A stretch of DNA of 64,000 nucleotides from Aedes albopictus. Lineage: Eukaryota > Arthropoda > Insecta > Diptera > Culicidae. The notes under the pieces are model-generated. The model saw only the letters and a program-made list of their open reading frames with translations. It did no database searches and was not told the DNA's origin. Of this stretch, positions 46,601-57,305 are shown piece after piece (the stretch's first letter is position 1; each line of letters opens with the position of its first letter). The stretch covers positions 497,238,772 through 497,302,771 of the forward strand of contig NC_085137.1 of assembly GCF_035046485.1 (NCBI RefSeq). Reading direction: 5' to 3'. The position numbers and the translations under genes are program-made.

Positions 46601-47683
46601 CTTTCATAGGGGCTTCATAACTGGATCATTCCGCTGATTAGCTAAATACCATGCGTCTCCATAAAAAGCTGTTATATTTAATGTCAACGACTGACCGAAC
46701 TCTCGCTCAACCTATCTACCCTCCTTGTTTACAAAGAATGCAACTTCAACGAACATCGAACTTGACATCGAACGTGCATGTTTTCGTCGTAGAATATGAT
46801 GCCAAACAGGTTAAAATAGACACTCGTGCCTCGTACGTAAACAATAATATGAGAGACTTTCTTTGTCATGATTCCCCAGTTTCTGAAATTTCAATTTCAA
46901 AGGAGAATGCCAGACAAAAAAAACATATTAATAGACTGTCTCCATGGTTGTCGCCCATGATCAGCTTCATAGTTTTTGTCGTTCGTGTTTTAAACAACCT
47001 GTTCAATAATAGATCATAACCTATGCTCATCAAAACATAACCTACATCATACAGCATTCCTACGCGTCCGCCACGATGTTCTACCCAGATAACGCCCTCT
47101 ATTCGAGGTAGTTTTTCAAGGAAAGCATTCCTCTGTGTGACCGCGGTCCAAATCGCTTACTAATTATGTCTAAAATCCGTCCATTTCACTCAACGCCGCC
47201 TACGATTTCGCTGCTCCATATGCATCTGAAACAAAACTCCCTCACCTGAACAGAGGACGACGACGCTGCTGTAGTCGCCGAAGTGGTCGTCGCAGTTTTC
47301 GTCTGGTCAGCCGTGGTGGTAAAAATAGTCGAACCATCCTGTTTGAATGTCACACCCCCGCCAGCGTCACCGGTGGCGGCCGGAGAATAATTACCACCTC
47401 CATCCGATCCCAGTCCATGATGGGGAGCACTAAATTTATAGATCACCTTCACCGGCGGCCGTTGTTGGTGTTGTTGTTGACTGGACTGAGGTGACTCACT
47501 TGCACCTGCACCATCAGCGGTGGAATTGGGCACCGGAATAGATTCGCCCCGTCTTCCGCCGTCGGATTTCACTTTGTCACAGCTGACGACGTTACTGCCC
47601 CCTTGGTGCGAGAGGGTCAACTGCGCATGCACTGTCCACTCGGCCGTAATCTCCGGCGGAGCCGAAGATGTATTGCTGGACAT
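42641..47683 (-). CDS. Unrecognised 742-residue protein, five exons
   Basis: Five minus-strand exons join in frame from ATG at 47683 (context CAAACATG, good for insects) to a stop at 42641-42643. I do not recognise the family. The first exon is rich in Gly, Ser, Thr and Gln; exon 4 has an acidic/Ser-rich run with SSSPSSSDESSVRSASSSSA; the long last exon is Ser/Asn-rich, then basic, and ends with a compact block FGSLITGKRKPGVHMGPVRN, PECQCEHCLRWMRQRE and DMRKKLHLRNQMKL. C-x-C-x2-C could bind metal, but this is only a guess. No signal peptide or membrane segment is seen. Most of the protein looks disordered, so a scaffold or cytoskeletal role is possible but unproven. It lies upstream of the Pkn exons and probably within a Pkn intron, on the same strand. 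Confidence 0.85.
43668..44031 (-). CDS. Gene 2 exon 4
   Basis: 364 nt, phase 0 start (LPRKSPLSPANILSPSN), ending one base into an Asp codon. The donor GTTGGT is weak; the better-looking GTAGAT four bases further would create a stop at the junction, so GTTGGT was chosen. The acceptor is TTTGCAG. Confidence 0.8.
44102..44284 (-). CDS. Gene 2 exon 3
   Basis: 183 nt, 61 residues, phase 0. It encodes SFDGSKIYEAKDVSCQTSD and on to AATRREEKYGS. The acceptor is TTTCAG and the donor GTTAGT. Confidence 0.82.
44354..44632 (-). CDS. Gene 2 exon 2
   Basis: 279 nt, 93 residues, phase 0. It encodes SPGTETCKPHSDGQDTAKPL and ends TADKYTCFPEK before a GTATTT donor. The acceptor is AAAGCAG. Thr/Ser-rich. Confidence 0.78.
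44633..47245. other. Gene 2 intron 1, with LINE debris
   Basis: A 2.6-kb intron. A decayed RTE-like LINE fragment lies at 46290-46565. A small open frame at 45613-45827 shows no family features. The remainder is unrecognised. Confidence 0.6.
46290..46565 (+). pseudogene. Internally deleted RTE-like LINE fragment
   Basis: Nucleotide similarity to 23486-23640 (TTGACGCAACTCTC..TGTGGACCATATT..CACRCTCCGTA..GAGCAAAT) jumps directly to sequence matching 24235-24300 (GAAATYTGTGCTG..GTCAGTGAAACYTGGTGTG). So about 600 bp of the RT are missing relative to the 21850-24660 copy. Confidence 0.75.
47246..47683 (-). CDS. Gene 2 exon 1 with start codon
   Basis: 438 nt, 146 residues from ATG (47681-47683), ending SSSSVQ before a GTGAGG donor. 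It contains PEITAEWTVHAQLTLSHQGG, a glutamine run and a Gly-rich segment. No in-frame upstream ATG is apparent, and the CAAAC before ATG supports this start. Confidence 0.82.
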
Positions 47684-48234
47684 GTTTGGCGAGGAGAGTC
47701 ACTTCAACACACTACTATTGTTCGAAGCATTTCTTTCTTGCAAAAGGTTTCTTCCACGATCTGGACATTCGTCCGGTATTTCGATATTTGTCACTGTCTT
47801 CTTAGAATCAAAAACCACTTCAGTAACAACAACAACTAGTTACTGTATACAGTAACGGACTAAAAAAGCAAACAATAGTTATAAACATTATCAAGAAATT
47901 GGTCAAAGTTTCCATTCCAGGATTCCAGCAAAAGCTTGCACAAAATGTTCGATGTAGCTCATAGTAATTGTGGAACCGGTTAACGCAGCTTGAATTACAA
48001 CACAGCATCATCTATCAACGAATGAAAATAAACTAACATCTGATCGACAAGTATTATAACTAATTTTGCCCGAATTGGCTCCGTTTCCGCTACCTTTCCG
48101 CTTTTAAGTGTTCTAAAACGAACACATCTTCAATCGTGACACACACATATAAAACTAGGACCAGTCACGCCAGTAATGAAATAGCACGCTTATCATAACA
48201 CAAGTGAGCACAATTCCTTCAATTAATCCTAGAG
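47684..48234. other. Gene 2 5' flank: likely 5' UTR and promoter
   Basis: No gene. A minus-strand TTTTATATG (near 48150) is a possible TATA-like box about 470 bp before the ATG, but nothing confirms it. A splice in the 5' UTR cannot be judged. Confidence 0.3.
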
Positions 48235-48456
48235 CAACTCATAGAGGAATTCCTGGGAAAATCTTTGGAGAAATATCTATGGAAGAATCTCTAGAGAAAC
48301 CTCTTAAAAATCCCAAGAGGAATCACTGGAGAAATCCTTGGTGAAACTAGAGGTGAAATTTCTAGAAGAATCCCAGGAATGAGGGGATTGGAGATTGAAA
48401 CCCAACAGGAACTTCTGAAGCAATCCCAGGTCCCCGTTTCTGTAGAAACCATTGGA
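48235..48456. repeat. GGAATTCC-type array joined to block R
   Basis: GAGGAATTCCTGGGAAAATC, TCTGGAGAAA-like and AGAAGAATCCCAGGAAT units. It ends right at the conserved block at 48457. Confidence 0.7.
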
Positions 48457-48615
48457 AGACACGGTGTGTCTGGTGAACAACATTATTTAAAAAAAATCGG
48501 TATCGCTAAAATACCCACCAAACGAAAGCTAAGGGTCCCACCTTTCATTTGAGACTTAAATGAGAAAGTTCTATCGGCGGTTCTAGAACAATTTTTTTTT
48601 TTGAAATAGTGTGAT
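48457..48615 (+). repeat. Dispersed conserved block R, copy 1
   Basis: CGGTGTGTCTGG, TCGGTATCGCTAAAA, CCCACCAAACGAAAGCT and GAAAGTTCTATCGGC occur in the same order in the reverse complement of 57150-57305. Both copies abut a GGAATTCC-type array at the same end. Confidence 0.8.
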
Positions 48616-49004
48616 TCTTTTTGTATTTTCTCGAAGTACTAAGTAATAACGAAAACCAGTTTATCCATTGCCAACATGGCTTTCCTACGGAAGATTTTTT
48701 ATATGATGTTAATTATACTTCCCACAAAAGCATAATAGTCCCATGTTAATAAAAAAGCCAGTAAACAGTAGTCAGTTTTGCGGTTATGGGCAGTAATGCT
48801 TAAAAAATTGTAATAATTTCAAGCAGGTGGAGATGATGAGTTCAAATTTCAATTTACATGTGTACTGGGTCATGCTCTAATACTCGTAATTATTATTAAA
48901 TCACCGTGTTCATCCTTATAGCATGCATTTGACAAAAATTGCAATTATTTAAAGAATTTTACTATTTTCTCTATTGAGCAATGCACGATATAGTACAGAC
49001 AAAC
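48616..49004. other. No gene seen
   Basis: AT-rich sequence. TTTTGCGGTTATGGGCAGTA near 48777 resembles the ACTGCCC-CATAAC end of the element at 29672, without a partner. Confidence 0.4.
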
Positions 49005-49405
49005 AAGGATGTTTTCGATCACCTGGCAATCATTCGACTCATTTGTCAATAACTCAGTTCAGAAACCTGAAATCGAAATGTTGGGTTTGGCAAAGTTGTA
49101 GATTAGTGCTTTTCCTACAATTATCACCAAGGACGCCATATTCAAGCTCTTGATATTTTCGTCGTAAAAGTGTTAGTACCACCTACTCATACAAAACGAT
49201 CGGATTTTTTGATCGTTTAGTATGAGTAGGTATACTAGCGCTCTAGCGCTGTATATATAAGAGGTAGAATATGACGTCCTTGGTGATAATTGTAGAAAAA
49301 CTCTAATCTATAACTTTGCCGAACACCACATTTCGATATTAGGTTTCTGAACTGAGTTATGGACAAATGAGTCAAACGATTGGCAGGTGATCGCAAACAT
49401 CCCTG
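49005..49405. mobile_element. Foldback element, ~400 bp
   Basis: Two arms of about 180 bp pair around a centre near 49205: GATGTTTTCGATCACCTGGC against the complement of GCAGGTGATCGCAAACATCC; ATAACTCAGTTCAGAAACCT and ACAATTATCACCAAGGACG against their complements. Near 49310 the right arm carries AACTTTGCCGAACACCACAT, close to the satellite motif at 1-1545. Confidence 0.78.
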
Positions 49406-50084
49406 CAGACAAACAGACATAACACTCTTCGATAGGGCTTGGCACATGCATTTAACGATGAATTCAAATTTCGTTTGATTTCCGCAATTCTTTCACCAGA
49501 GGTGCTAATGTTCGATCGCTTTGATGTTTGCAAGTGTACACGTTGCTGAATGGTACAAACGAATCTTACAGGAGACATGTATAAAAGTGTGTGTGTTAGG
49601 CAAACGTCAAATCGCAACCCATCATGGCCGACAGTGTCTCGCGCGGTTCTACCAATAGGTGAATTTTCTCTAAGAGTTACGACTTGTCTGTGATATGAGG
49701 GAATGACTGTGTGTCCCAAATACCATGAATTGGCTAAAAATGCAAACTGAACATGTTACAATTAATTAGAAGACGACATACACTTTCCAGAATCCTAAGC
49801 TGACCGCAACTTGATATTTTCTGGAATCAAATCTTTAAAACGTGTGTATTTCTTATGGGGCAGGTGGGTCACGACACATAATTTGAGAAAGGCGGTCCTA
49901 CAATAATGGGGCAAAACTAAAATAAAAATTGCGTTGATTTATTTTGTTTTTTTTTGTGAAGTCGGTACTTTTTCATAATTTCTAATTGTAATCCGAAATT
50001 TTTGTGCTCTAGGCCGTCATTAACATAATCGTCATCATTGAAAAATCTAAAACGGTTTTCTCGTCCAATACTGATATTTGATTC
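49406..50084. other. No gene seen
   Basis: Unrecognised sequence. GGTCACGACACATAATTTGAGAAAGGC near 49868 resembles a solo hAT-MITE end. Confidence 0.4.
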
Positions 50085-50245
50085 TATGACATTTCCCGGA
50101 AAATCATTTCCCGGAAAGACATTTTCCGGAAAACATTTCCCAGAATGACTCATTTCCCGGAAACCCATTTTCCGGAATGTCTCATTTCCCGGAAACCCAT
50201 TTTCCAGAAACCCATTTTCCGGAACGGAACATTTCCCGGAAAACA
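50085..50245. repeat. Minisatellite CATTTCCCGGAAA, cluster 1
   Basis: About nine degenerate units of 15-19 bp with the core CATTTYCCGGAAA. The core faces the same way as in cluster 2. Confidence 0.88.
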
Positions 50246-50626
50246 GTTATCGCTATTCCCAGACTCATTAAATTTCAACCTTTTTATGAAATGCACAATG
50301 ATTGATTCATTTTAGTTGGTATTCATTGAAGAATTTAAGCAGGGCTTTCAGCATTATTTCCAAATCTTCGAGAAAACATTAAAAAATATTAGCAGTTATG
50401 ATGCCAACAGTTTTATCACTACAGTTTGAATGAACAACCGTTGTTTAATGAAGGAAAATTTTTAATGACAATTCTGGAAACTATAATTCCAAAAGATAAC
50501 ATTCAAAAGAATAGCCTTAACACAAAAGAAAGGAATAATATCTAATGAAATGGTAGCGGATGCATTTTTCGCATAGTTTAAAACCTGGATACTCTTGGTT
50601 CAAAGTTTCCATACTATTTGGGCATC
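50246..50626. other. No gene seen
   Basis: AT-rich sequence between cluster 1 and a MITE. Faint CCTTCTTT/GAAGGAAA motifs are present. Confidence 0.4.
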
Positions 50627-50778
50627 GTACACAAATTACGTAACGCTATAGGGGGAGGGGGGGAGTCTGGCTTAGCGTTACGAGCCATACAAAATATTTT
50701 TGGTTTTCATACAAAAAGCGTTACAAGGGGGAGGGGGAGTCTGAAATCGCCGATTTTAGCGTTACGTAATTTGTGTAC
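50627..50778. mobile_element. GTACACAAATTACGTAACG MITE, 152 bp
   Basis: Ends GTACACAAATTACGTAACGC and its exact complement, with G-rich interior runs (GGGGGAGGGGGGGAGTCTGG; AGGGGGAGGGGGAGTCTG). The target duplication is not clear. Confidence 0.82.
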
Positions 50779-51156
50779 CATGCCTTGCGAGCTCTATGGG
50801 TGGGTTGCAGATTAGTCAATATTAGCTCAAGCAATGAAAAAGTCGGCTCGTCCTTCGACAACACCCTGAAACCCACACATCAGACGCGAACAAAAAAAAA
50901 AACAAAAATAAAACGTTGAAATTAAAATGTTCAAAAATGGGAAAGTCAAAACTTGAATGACTAATTCAAAGAAGAGTATACTGTATTAAATTTATCTGTA
51001 GTTCTCACGTTATACCCTCCTATTGTTTCTCTCATATGTTCTTTGCCTTCTTGATACTAAACCTTAAAACTGTAAATGACAAGAGCCCAACTTCAACTTT
51101 TTGCCTATTGACTCATTTGGTTTAAGGGCGATTTGCACAACTACACTAGAGATGTA
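50779..51156. other. No gene seen
   Basis: AT-rich, with an A-run near 50890. No feature is supported. Confidence 0.4.
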
Positions 51157-51429
51157 CACACTAAGATTCTGATTTTCCAGCTCAGTAAAATTTTCGCTGA
51201 GTTCTGTATTTTTTTCATCTTTTTACTGAGTTTTCAACAGCAGATTTAACTCGGTACACTCGGTAATCAATATTTACCGTTCATCTGTAATTTTTGACAG
51301 TTCATTTGCAGAACTCGTTAACTTATTTACAGAGTATTCAGCAAAAGGGATAACCGAGCGTACCGAGTTAAATCTGCTGTTGAGAACTCAGTAAAAAGAT
51401 GGGGAAAATACCGAGCTGATCTTAGTGTG
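51157..51429. mobile_element. CACACTAAGAT MITE, 273 bp, TA duplication
   Basis: Ends CACACTAAGAT and ATCTTAGTGTG with TA on both sides (51155-51156 and 51430-51431). Inside, AACAGCAGATTTAACTCGGT is inverted as ACCGAGTTAAATCTGCTGTT. Related by its ends to the element at 61317-61539. Confidence 0.87.
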
Positions 51430-51712
51430 TAGCTGTCAGTAAGGGCCTTTCAAATGACAATGAGGTAATGGTGTAGCTTATTAGGTCGAAAATACATATG
51501 GCCACATTATTACTACGCCAAATGGTCATTAGGCTAGATTGAAACAAAAGCGATCGAAGAAGAGGCCTCGAAAGAACAGCCTATTACTAGAAAAAGGGAA
51601 AATCTGAAAAGGTGCAATTGACAGTTTGGCAATTAAGCAACTCTGTAACAGTCTAACTTGAAAGAACAACACATTTTCAAGAGTAGGAAAAATATCAGAT
51701 ATAGTTAATAAT

Positions 51713-51910
51713 TTGGCCGCCAATCAAATACGCAACGTTGTAACTAGAAAGAACAGCCTATTAAATAAAGAAGGGCAAATATCCTATATAAAAAGCAGCA
51801 AGTGCCAATAAAACACATGTTGGTTACCATGTGCTGCTTTCTATATAGAATATTTGCCCTTTTTTATTTAAAAGTCTGTTACAACGTTACGTATTTGATT
51901 GGCGGCCAAA
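51713..51910. repeat. ~198-bp palindrome inside the long-period repeat
   Basis: Arms of about 85 bp: GGCCGCCAATCAAATACG..AACGTTGTAAC and AAGGGCAAATATCCTATATA pair with the complements on the right. The centre is near 51812. Confidence 0.8.
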
Positions 51911-52136
51911 CTATTAACTCTATCTGCTATTGTTCCTTCTCTTAAAAATTTGTTGTTCTTTCATGTCGAAAGAATAACCCGTTTTTTAAGAAGGAAAAAT
52001 ACCAGATGGAATTATTAAATTGGGTGCGAACCAATTCTGTAACGTTACATCGTTGGAAAGAACAGCCTGTAAATTGAAGAAGGGGAATCTCTTATGCAGT
52101 TAGCAGTGTTCAACTATATAAATGCACCTGCAACGG

Positions 52137-52305
52137 TTGTCCCCCATTTCCCGGAAAACCATTTCCCGGAAAACCGTTTCCCGGAAAGACGTTTCCCGGA
52201 AATCCATTTCCCGGAATGGACCATTTCCCGGAAATCCATTTCCCGGAATGTACCATTTCCCGGAATGCACCATTTCCCGGAATGCACCATTTTCCGGAAA
52301 AAAAA
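52137..52305. repeat. Minisatellite CATTTCCCGGAAA, cluster 2
   Basis: About ten units, CATTTCCCGGAAAAC and CATTTCCCGGAATGCAC types, in clean succession. A looser relative (CATTTCGCGGAAT) continues at 52745-52875. Confidence 0.92.
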
Positions 52306-52614
52306 TTTAAGATTAATTTTCCGTTTGTGTTCTGTAAGTAATGGCAGTGAAATATAATTGTATAATGACAGTATTGATATTCAAAGAACAGTAATCGATA
52401 AGAAGGACACAAAATCATTTACTGCAGAATATATGAGGGACCGTAATTATTACAATTATTGTAATTCTCACAAATAGTAAATTTCTCCTTATTTTAAAGG
52501 CTATTCATTTGAGTTTTTTGTTAAAATAGTTGTCGGCATCAAACCATCGACGAAATCAAACTGCTAAGTTTTCATCACATATTTTCCCTTCTCCCAAGTA
52601 TAGGCTGTTCATTC

Positions 52615-52651
52615 ATTCATTTCATTTATTTAGTATTACATCAAATTCAAG
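52615..52651 (-). mobile_element. 37-bp LINE 3' tail with 15-bp duplication
   Basis: On the minus strand the 37 bp match the last 35 bases of LINE copy A (TTGATGTAATACTAAATAAA and flanks). ATAGGCTGTTCATTC is duplicated exactly at 52600-52614 and 52652-52666. So this is a real but extremely truncated LINE insertion into the long-period repeat. Confidence 0.9.
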
Positions 52652-54994
52652 ATAGGCTGTTCATTCTAGTTGAATTGCTAAAATAGTTGTTGACATTAAG
52701 CTTGGAAGCCAGCTGCAAATAATTTCATAGGATATTTTGGATGTATACCATTTCGCCGAACATCATTTCGCGGAATTTTTCTTCGCATTGTAACATTTAC
52801 CGGAATGAACAATTTCGTTGAATATCATTTCGTAGAATGACTTTTCGCGGAATACTTTTTCGCGGAATTTAATATTTTGCAAACGATAGAAGAATCAACA
52901 GTGTAATTTCTGCATGACTTGGTCAGCCAAAACTAAATCAAGAAATTAACATTTGACAATAAAAGAATGACAAATTATTTTCTCTGCTTAACTTTAACTC
53001 TGCTTAACCTTAGCACTCCGATTATACTAATTGATAGTAAATCTAATACCTTCCTGAATAAAAATTGGCCTTGTTTGATTCGTAATCTGTTCTCAAGAAT
53101 TTCGAACGTAAGGCCAAAGTCCATTAGGCCAAACGTCATCAGGACGAATGGGCATTAGGCGTAATAATCAATAAGCAATCGTTGTCACATAGATTGTACT
53201 TTTAAGCGCTCATATTGGTAACTCCATCAGAGATTCTTCCTTCTTTAAAATAAGGCTGTTCTTTCCAGCAAAATGCCGAATTGCTAAATGTTCCATCATT
53301 TGTCTTCTTCGTCAAAGACTGTATATGTGTTGTTAAGTTTGCGGCGATGAAATCCGGCACTCTATAGAAGATTTCACCTTCTTTTGATAATAGGCTGTTC
53401 TTTCAAGTTACACTGTTGAAAATTTTGGCCAGCGACCAAACTGCTAATCAAATGAACATTTTTACTTCTATTAAGAATGAGCTGTTCTTTAGAGTATTAG
53501 TGTATTTTTTGGAGGCCAGGCTGCTGACCCTACCTTCAAAAATGTATCCTTCTCTAAATCGAGGTTTTTTTTCGAGTTGCACAGTTATGTTGTTTATCGG
53601 TGGTCCACTGCTAACTCCGTAGGAGGTTTGTCCTTCTTTCAAAATGTGGTCTTCTTTCAAATAACACTTGCTGGTGACCAAACTGATATCCACATTTAAA
53701 ATTTTTCCATCTTTAAAGAATAAGTTGTTAACTTATAAGTTGCAGTGCTACAGTATTATTTAGTAAACCAGCAACTAACTCATTCTTATGAGATTTTTCT
53801 TTCTTTTAATAATAGGCAGATCTTTCAATCTAATTGGTCTAACATCTATTAAGTCCAGTGATTAATCGCCTCATGTCAATTGAGCCTAATCTCCCAGCAT
53901 CATCGCACTGAGCCTACTTCTCAGCTTCTACACGTCCGCCCTTATTGACTGAAAGCATTATATGTTAAAATGTTGCTTTTTGTAACCCTTAAGACAAGGA
54001 ACACTCCTTAGGGATAACTTGATCGGCTTTCTCTACTTTTTGATGTTCCAACTAGCTTGTACTGTTGTAACAGAAATCAAAACAAACCTCATTTTTGTAT
54101 CAGAGGATTTCCTACCTATCAAACATACGCTGTTTTTTGCAGATATGATATTATTCAGATATCAGATATCAGCCCTTCTTCTCAACAAAGGCTGTTCTTT
54201 GATAAATATAATGCGTTATGCTGATTTTAGAATAATAACTGCTGAATTAATATTATCGAAGAATTTTCCTTCTTTCATACATAAGCCGTTCTTTCGAAGT
54301 ATACCCTTACAAAAATTTAATTGTTGATATGAAACATTCCATACTTCATTTGCTGTTTTGACTTTTGAATCTTCATGATGTAGTCTCTCGATCAGTTAAT
54401 TTTTTGTATCATAATAACGAATCGATATTTTCCCTTCTTTCACACCTAGGCTGTTCTTCCGAGTTATCTTTCAAAATAGTTGTCGGCATTAACCTGTCCA
54501 TGTTTTCATTGAATATTGTCCCTTCTTTTAAACATAGGCTGTTCTTTCTAGTTACACAGTTAGAATAGTTGTTGGCATTAAGCTAGCAATATTCCCATAT
54601 CGTGTTTATCGAGATCAAACTGCTAACTATTTCATCGAATATTTTCCCTTCTTTTAAACATAAGCTGTTCTTTAAAGTTATACTGCTATAATAGTTATTT
54701 AGTTTTACTTTAGTTTTCAAAGAAGAGGAACGCAATACTTTTGTCAAATACTTAGGCTACCAACAAGGAGTCTTTGATATTCGTAAGATCAAAAAAACTG
54801 GAAAAGAGACAATGGCAATGTTCTTGTCCCTCCGATTAGCTGTGGAGGCATACCGTAATTTAGAGCTTTCAATTATTCATAATACTCGTCATAAAAAACT
54901 AATACAAATTGAGAGTAGTACATAATTTTATTATTTTTATGCAAAGAAATATTTACAAAATAATGAAAATAATAGAAATGTTGTTTTTTTAAAT

Positions 54995-55145
54995 ATTGAA
55001 TATGTTTTCCGGGAAATGGTCATTCCGGGAAATGGTTTTCCGGGAAATGGTACATTCCGGGAAATGGTTTTCCGGGAAATGGTACATTCCGGGAAATGGC
55101 TTTCCGGGAAACGGGTTTCCGGGAAATGGTTTTCCGGGAAACGAC
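54995..55145. repeat. Minisatellite, cluster 3 (inverted)
   Basis: About nine units TTTTCCGGGAAATGG and ACATTCCGGGAAATGG, the reverse complement of clusters 1 and 2. Confidence 0.92.
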
Positions 55146-55429
55146 GTACAATCACCTGCAACAGCCTTTGACTCAAAGGAAAAAGCAATTTGTTATTGGA
55201 AAGCCAGTTAAAATATGTTTATTCGGCTCAACGAACTGAAACGAGAATTTGAGTTCCATTCATTTATTAAGTTCTACAATCTTGAAAAAAAAAATATAAA
55301 ATTGTTATAAGGCTCGATTTTCTGAAAATTGATCATCTACTGATAAAATTAGTCGTAATAAGAAACAAAAAACCAGATCATGTTTAAAGATTTTAAAATA
55401 TCTTCTGAGGCCTCTGGTTTTCCTAGAAT
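55146..55429. other. No gene seen
   Basis: AT-rich spacer between clusters 3 and 4. Confidence 0.4.
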
Positions 55430-55610
55430 TTCCTTTCCGGGAAATGGGGTATTCTGGGAAATGGAGCATTCCGGAAAATGGTTTTCCGGGAAATGGGCTA
55501 TTCCGGAAAATGTATTTCCGGGAAATGGGTTATTCCGGAAAATGTCTTTCCGGGAAATGGGGTATCCGGGAAATGATTTCCGGGAAATGTCTTTCCGGGA
55601 AATAGTATAG
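55430..55610. repeat. Minisatellite, cluster 4 (inverted)
   Basis: About ten units of TTTCCGGGAAATGGG and ATTCCGGAAAATG types, same orientation as cluster 3. Confidence 0.9.
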
Positions 55611-57149
55611 AACCCTGATATTTTCGTATTAGAAATGTATATACTGTACTGCTGCAGGAGAATGGAGTACAGTGATTACATTTTCTATGCAAACATGTAA
55701 TCTGCATCATCGGTAGTAGTGCTAGGTCTGCCGCGGTTGCTCTTAAATTAAGGAGAAACTGTAGTTCTTGCAGCACTACATATTTCACAATTACAGCAAA
55801 TATCGATACTCCGCGTAGAAGATTCAAATTATATTTATACTTAAAGAGAGTAATTCTAAAGGGTATGATCTCATCATTGAACGAATAAACTTTAAATGAG
55901 TAATTGCGATATATAATCGTAGGATAATACCAACTTCTATATCTGGTATATTTCAGAAAATGTTGTCCAATAATATCAATAACCTGCAAATACAAATAAA
56001 AGCAAATTGGGACTTTTCCTTGGACTTTTCTATTTTACTCTGTATTTTATTTGTATACTTAGCCATATCAAACAAATATCTAAATCTGTGAATATCAACT
56101 CTACCTTCGATGATATTGATGGTTGCAGAAAAGCTTCTTCGAACACAGCACGAATACCTTGGTACGGTTTTCATCGTGACTTTATGATTTCATGTCGTAG
56201 TTGTTTCTCTAAATGTTTGGAGCAAAGCTATGTTGAAATTTAATTTCTTTTATTTTTTATAATTCAATACCTAATGCTATACCACACAGCAATCCTTCAA
56301 ATTAGCGAAAAATGTTAATTGCTTTCACAAGTACCAGAAAGGGGCACAAAGTGAACTATACCGGCCTATAATGGAACGTGGTCATTTTATCCGAGCTACT
56401 TTGTTTATCGTTATATTTTCATTGACATCCAAGTCATGGCCACGATTGTAAAACTTTTCGAACATTTGGCACTGTCGATAAAAACGAGGAGAATGGCAGT
56501 CGAAATAACTTCTTCTACATGTCAATAAGGAGAAGATTATTAACACACATACCTAAATACTGGTAAAATTCTATTACAACTCCCTTAAACATTTGTTTAC
56601 GCTTGTCTGGGCAACATTTTGTATGGAAAATTTTGAATATGTTTTTACCCGTTTACTCTATTAATATGATACGTTACTAATGAGCGACCTCATACGAGCC
56701 CTTTAGGTTACACTCAAGGTTGAAAGGAAGAAAATGCAAGTCTTAGACACATTCCACGCGTTACGTTTTGTGCGAGAATCAAACTTTTGCTTCCAAAAAT
56801 TGATATGTTGTCATATACATACCAACCAGCATATCAAACGATCAGATTTGGATAGAAGATTCAGTTTATGCTTTCTAATTGGGAAATGGACATTTGTACT
56901 TCGAAAGAAAACAAGAAATACAGCGTAACGGGCACCATCGCAAAAAATGACGAATTTTGACCGAACGCCAACAAATTTGCTACTTTCTAGAAGCAGTTTT
57001 CAAAGTTTCAGGTACTTTTAGAAGAATATAGGTAATTATCTTCATTTTGGTGCAAAAAACAACCAAAAACATTAGTAGGAGTTCGGAAATATCGTTCAAT
57101 GAAGTTCAAAAATTGCAGTGTAGAAGTGCGTGGAATGTGTCGTTATATA
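55611..57149. other. No gene seen
   Basis: AT-rich non-coding sequence of 1.5 kb. Short open frames (for example 55498-55995 minus) overlap the minisatellite and show no family features. Confidence 0.45.
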
Positions 57150-57305
57150 AATACATTTTTGAAAAAAAAAATTGTTCTAGGACTGCCGATAGAACTTTCT
57201 TGTTTTAGCCTCGAATGAAAAAGGGGACCTTCAGCTTTCGTTTGGTGGGTGTTTTAGCGATACCGATTTTTTAAAATAATTTTGTTCTACCAGACACACC
57301 GTGAA
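57150..57305 (-). repeat. Dispersed conserved block R, copy 2
   Basis: Reverse complement of 48457-48615, about 80% identity by eye, joined at 57300 to a GGAATTCC-type array at the same relative end as copy 1. Confidence 0.8.

Larger units (their letters stand above)
51500..54700. repeat. Degenerate long-period repeat with GGCTGTTCTTTC core
   Basis: The phrase CCTTCTTTTAAAYATAGGCTG followed by TTCTTTC-AGTTACA recurs at least a dozen times, commonly 90-230 bp apart (plus orientation near 52600, 53240, 53380, 53470, 53800, 54180, 54270, 54440, 54530, 54650). It occurs in minus orientation near 51575, 51735 and 52060. Linking text such as AATAGTTGTTGGCATTAAGC also recurs. It is not a gene; frames are broken everywhere. 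Confidence 0.75.

Noticed and set aside
49860..49905. hAT-type element end (also 36305-36340)
   Set aside because: Only one terminus seen; no partner end or 8-bp duplication found, so not listed as an element.
50085..55610. FPGN/FPEN-type repeat peptides
   Set aside because: Products of translating the CATTTCCCGGAAA minisatellite; frames close at once outside the clusters.
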